Assembly: GCA_023428805.1 (NCBI GenBank)
Contig: JAEYWW010000061.1
Location: 1-7,353, forward strand
From: Armatimonadota bacterium
Lineage (GTDB): Bacteria; Armatimonadota; Fimbriimonadia; Fimbriimonadales; Fimbriimonadaceae
Direction of reading: 5' to 3'
Length of the DNA: 7,353 nucleotides
Translations under genes and position numbers: made by a program
Notes under the pieces: model-generated
Database searches by the model: none
What the model saw: only the letters and a program-made list of their open reading frames with translations
What the model was told of the DNA's origin: nothing
Part shown: positions 7,197 through 7,353 of the stretch, one piece after another
How the letters are laid out: every line of letters begins with the position of its first letter
Position numbering within the stretch: the first letter of the stretch is position 1

Positions 7197-7229
7197 GGGA
7201 CATCCACTCAAGGTCCGAATCCGTTCAAA

Positions 7230-7245
7230 CCCCACTGTAGTGAGG
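7230..7245. repeat. Short palindrome in the murA leader, possible operator
   Basis: The minus strand reads CCTCACTACAGTGGGG, an inverted repeat (CACT/AGTG core with flanking C-G pairs, one G-T mismatch, 2-nt centre). It lies immediately downstream of the TACAAT hexamer, overlapping the expected transcription start. The two-base centre makes a DNA-binding dyad more likely than an RNA hairpin. The assignment is speculative. Confidence 0.25.
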
Positions 7246-7247
7246 CT

Positions 7248-7253
7248 ATTGTA
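7248..7253 (-). promoter_or_regulatory. Candidate -10 hexamer upstream of murA
   Basis: TACAAT on the minus strand matches the sigma-70 -10 consensus at five of six bases and lies about 70 bases before the preferred murA ATG. The -35 is poor: the best option is TTGTTT 15 bases upstream in a T-rich tract. A separate TTGACT (7323-7328) is a good -35 but has only the weak TAACAA 17 bases downstream. Either could start the cluster transcript, or neither, if transcription enters from beyond the right edge. Confidence 0.3.
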
Positions 7254-7328
7254 CTCGATCTCCAAAGAAAACAAAACCCCGGACGAGAAAACCATGATGT
7301 TGTTAATGGACGACAAAAAGTGAGTCAA

Positions 7329-7347
7329 AACTGCGCTTTGGCGCGTT
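7329..7347 (-). terminator. Weak hairpin followed by T-run at right edge, possible terminator of an upstream gene
   Basis: On the minus strand AACGCGC, the loop CAAA, and GCGCAGTT form a 4-bp GC stem plus 3 bp across a bulged A, followed by TTTT. It could end a gene lying beyond the right edge on the same strand, which would make murA the first gene of its transcript. The stem is short and the call tentative. Confidence 0.25.
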
Positions 7348-7353
7348 AATATG

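Noticed and set aside
6181..7323. 380-residue open frame on the plus strand opposite murA
   Set aside because: It is an antisense shadow of murA with low-complexity composition, no recognisable motif and no ribosome site. It merely runs on through the leader.
7180..7353. Sigma-54 promoter (GG-N10-GC) before murA or before the sigma factor gene
   Set aside because: Several GG dinucleotides were tested in both gaps, but none has GC at the required 10-base spacing with a TTG context. The closest, AGGCACAACGACCTTGGGC near 1636-1655, has the wrong spacing by two bases.

Overview
The window reads as a chromosomal segment of a moderately high-GC, free-living bacterium with a peptidoglycan wall. It has intact murA and mreB, an NtrB/NtrC-type (sigma-54) two-component pair and an ECF sigma factor. 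The phylum cannot be fixed from the sequence. A small exported protein with SLH-like repeats and a murA-mreB pair without mreC/mreD would fit a deep-branching lineage such as Armatimonadota or a PVC-superphylum relative. That placement is a guess, not a demonstrated result.

Layout, left to right. (1) The 3' part of a Gfo/Idh/MocA-family oxidoreductase gene on the plus strand enters from the left edge (1-861). (2) A strong symmetrical hairpin at 914-951 lies between this gene and the convergent ECF sigma factor gene (968-1558, minus) and probably terminates transcription from both sides. (3) A 118-bp gap (1559-1676) holds a possible ECF-type promoter for the sigma gene. (4) A tightly packed minus-strand gene cluster fills the rest. 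In transcription order it is murA (7179 to 5884), mreB (5887 to 4868), a small secreted protein with SLH-like repeats (4871 to 4374), a cytosolic GAF/PAS histidine kinase (4401 to 2845) and an NtrC-type response regulator (2852 to 1677). (5) The 5' leader of murA (7180-7353) carries a good Shine-Dalgarno sequence, a -10-like hexamer, a short palindrome and a weak hairpin at the edge.

How it may work together. MurA makes the first committed peptidoglycan precursor and MreB spatially organises lateral wall synthesis. The small exported protein may act at the wall. All junctions in the five-gene cluster overlap or nearly overlap (4-nt overlaps at murA/mreB and mreB/small gene, 8 nt at kinase/regulator), so they are likely co-transcribed and translationally coupled. 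Linkage of wall-synthesis genes to a sigma-54 activator system is the most interesting feature. The regulator stops just after its AAA+ domain and has no C-terminal Fis-type DNA-binding domain. No undescribed defence or mobile system is visible: there are no tRNAs, rRNAs, IS elements or CRISPR arrays.
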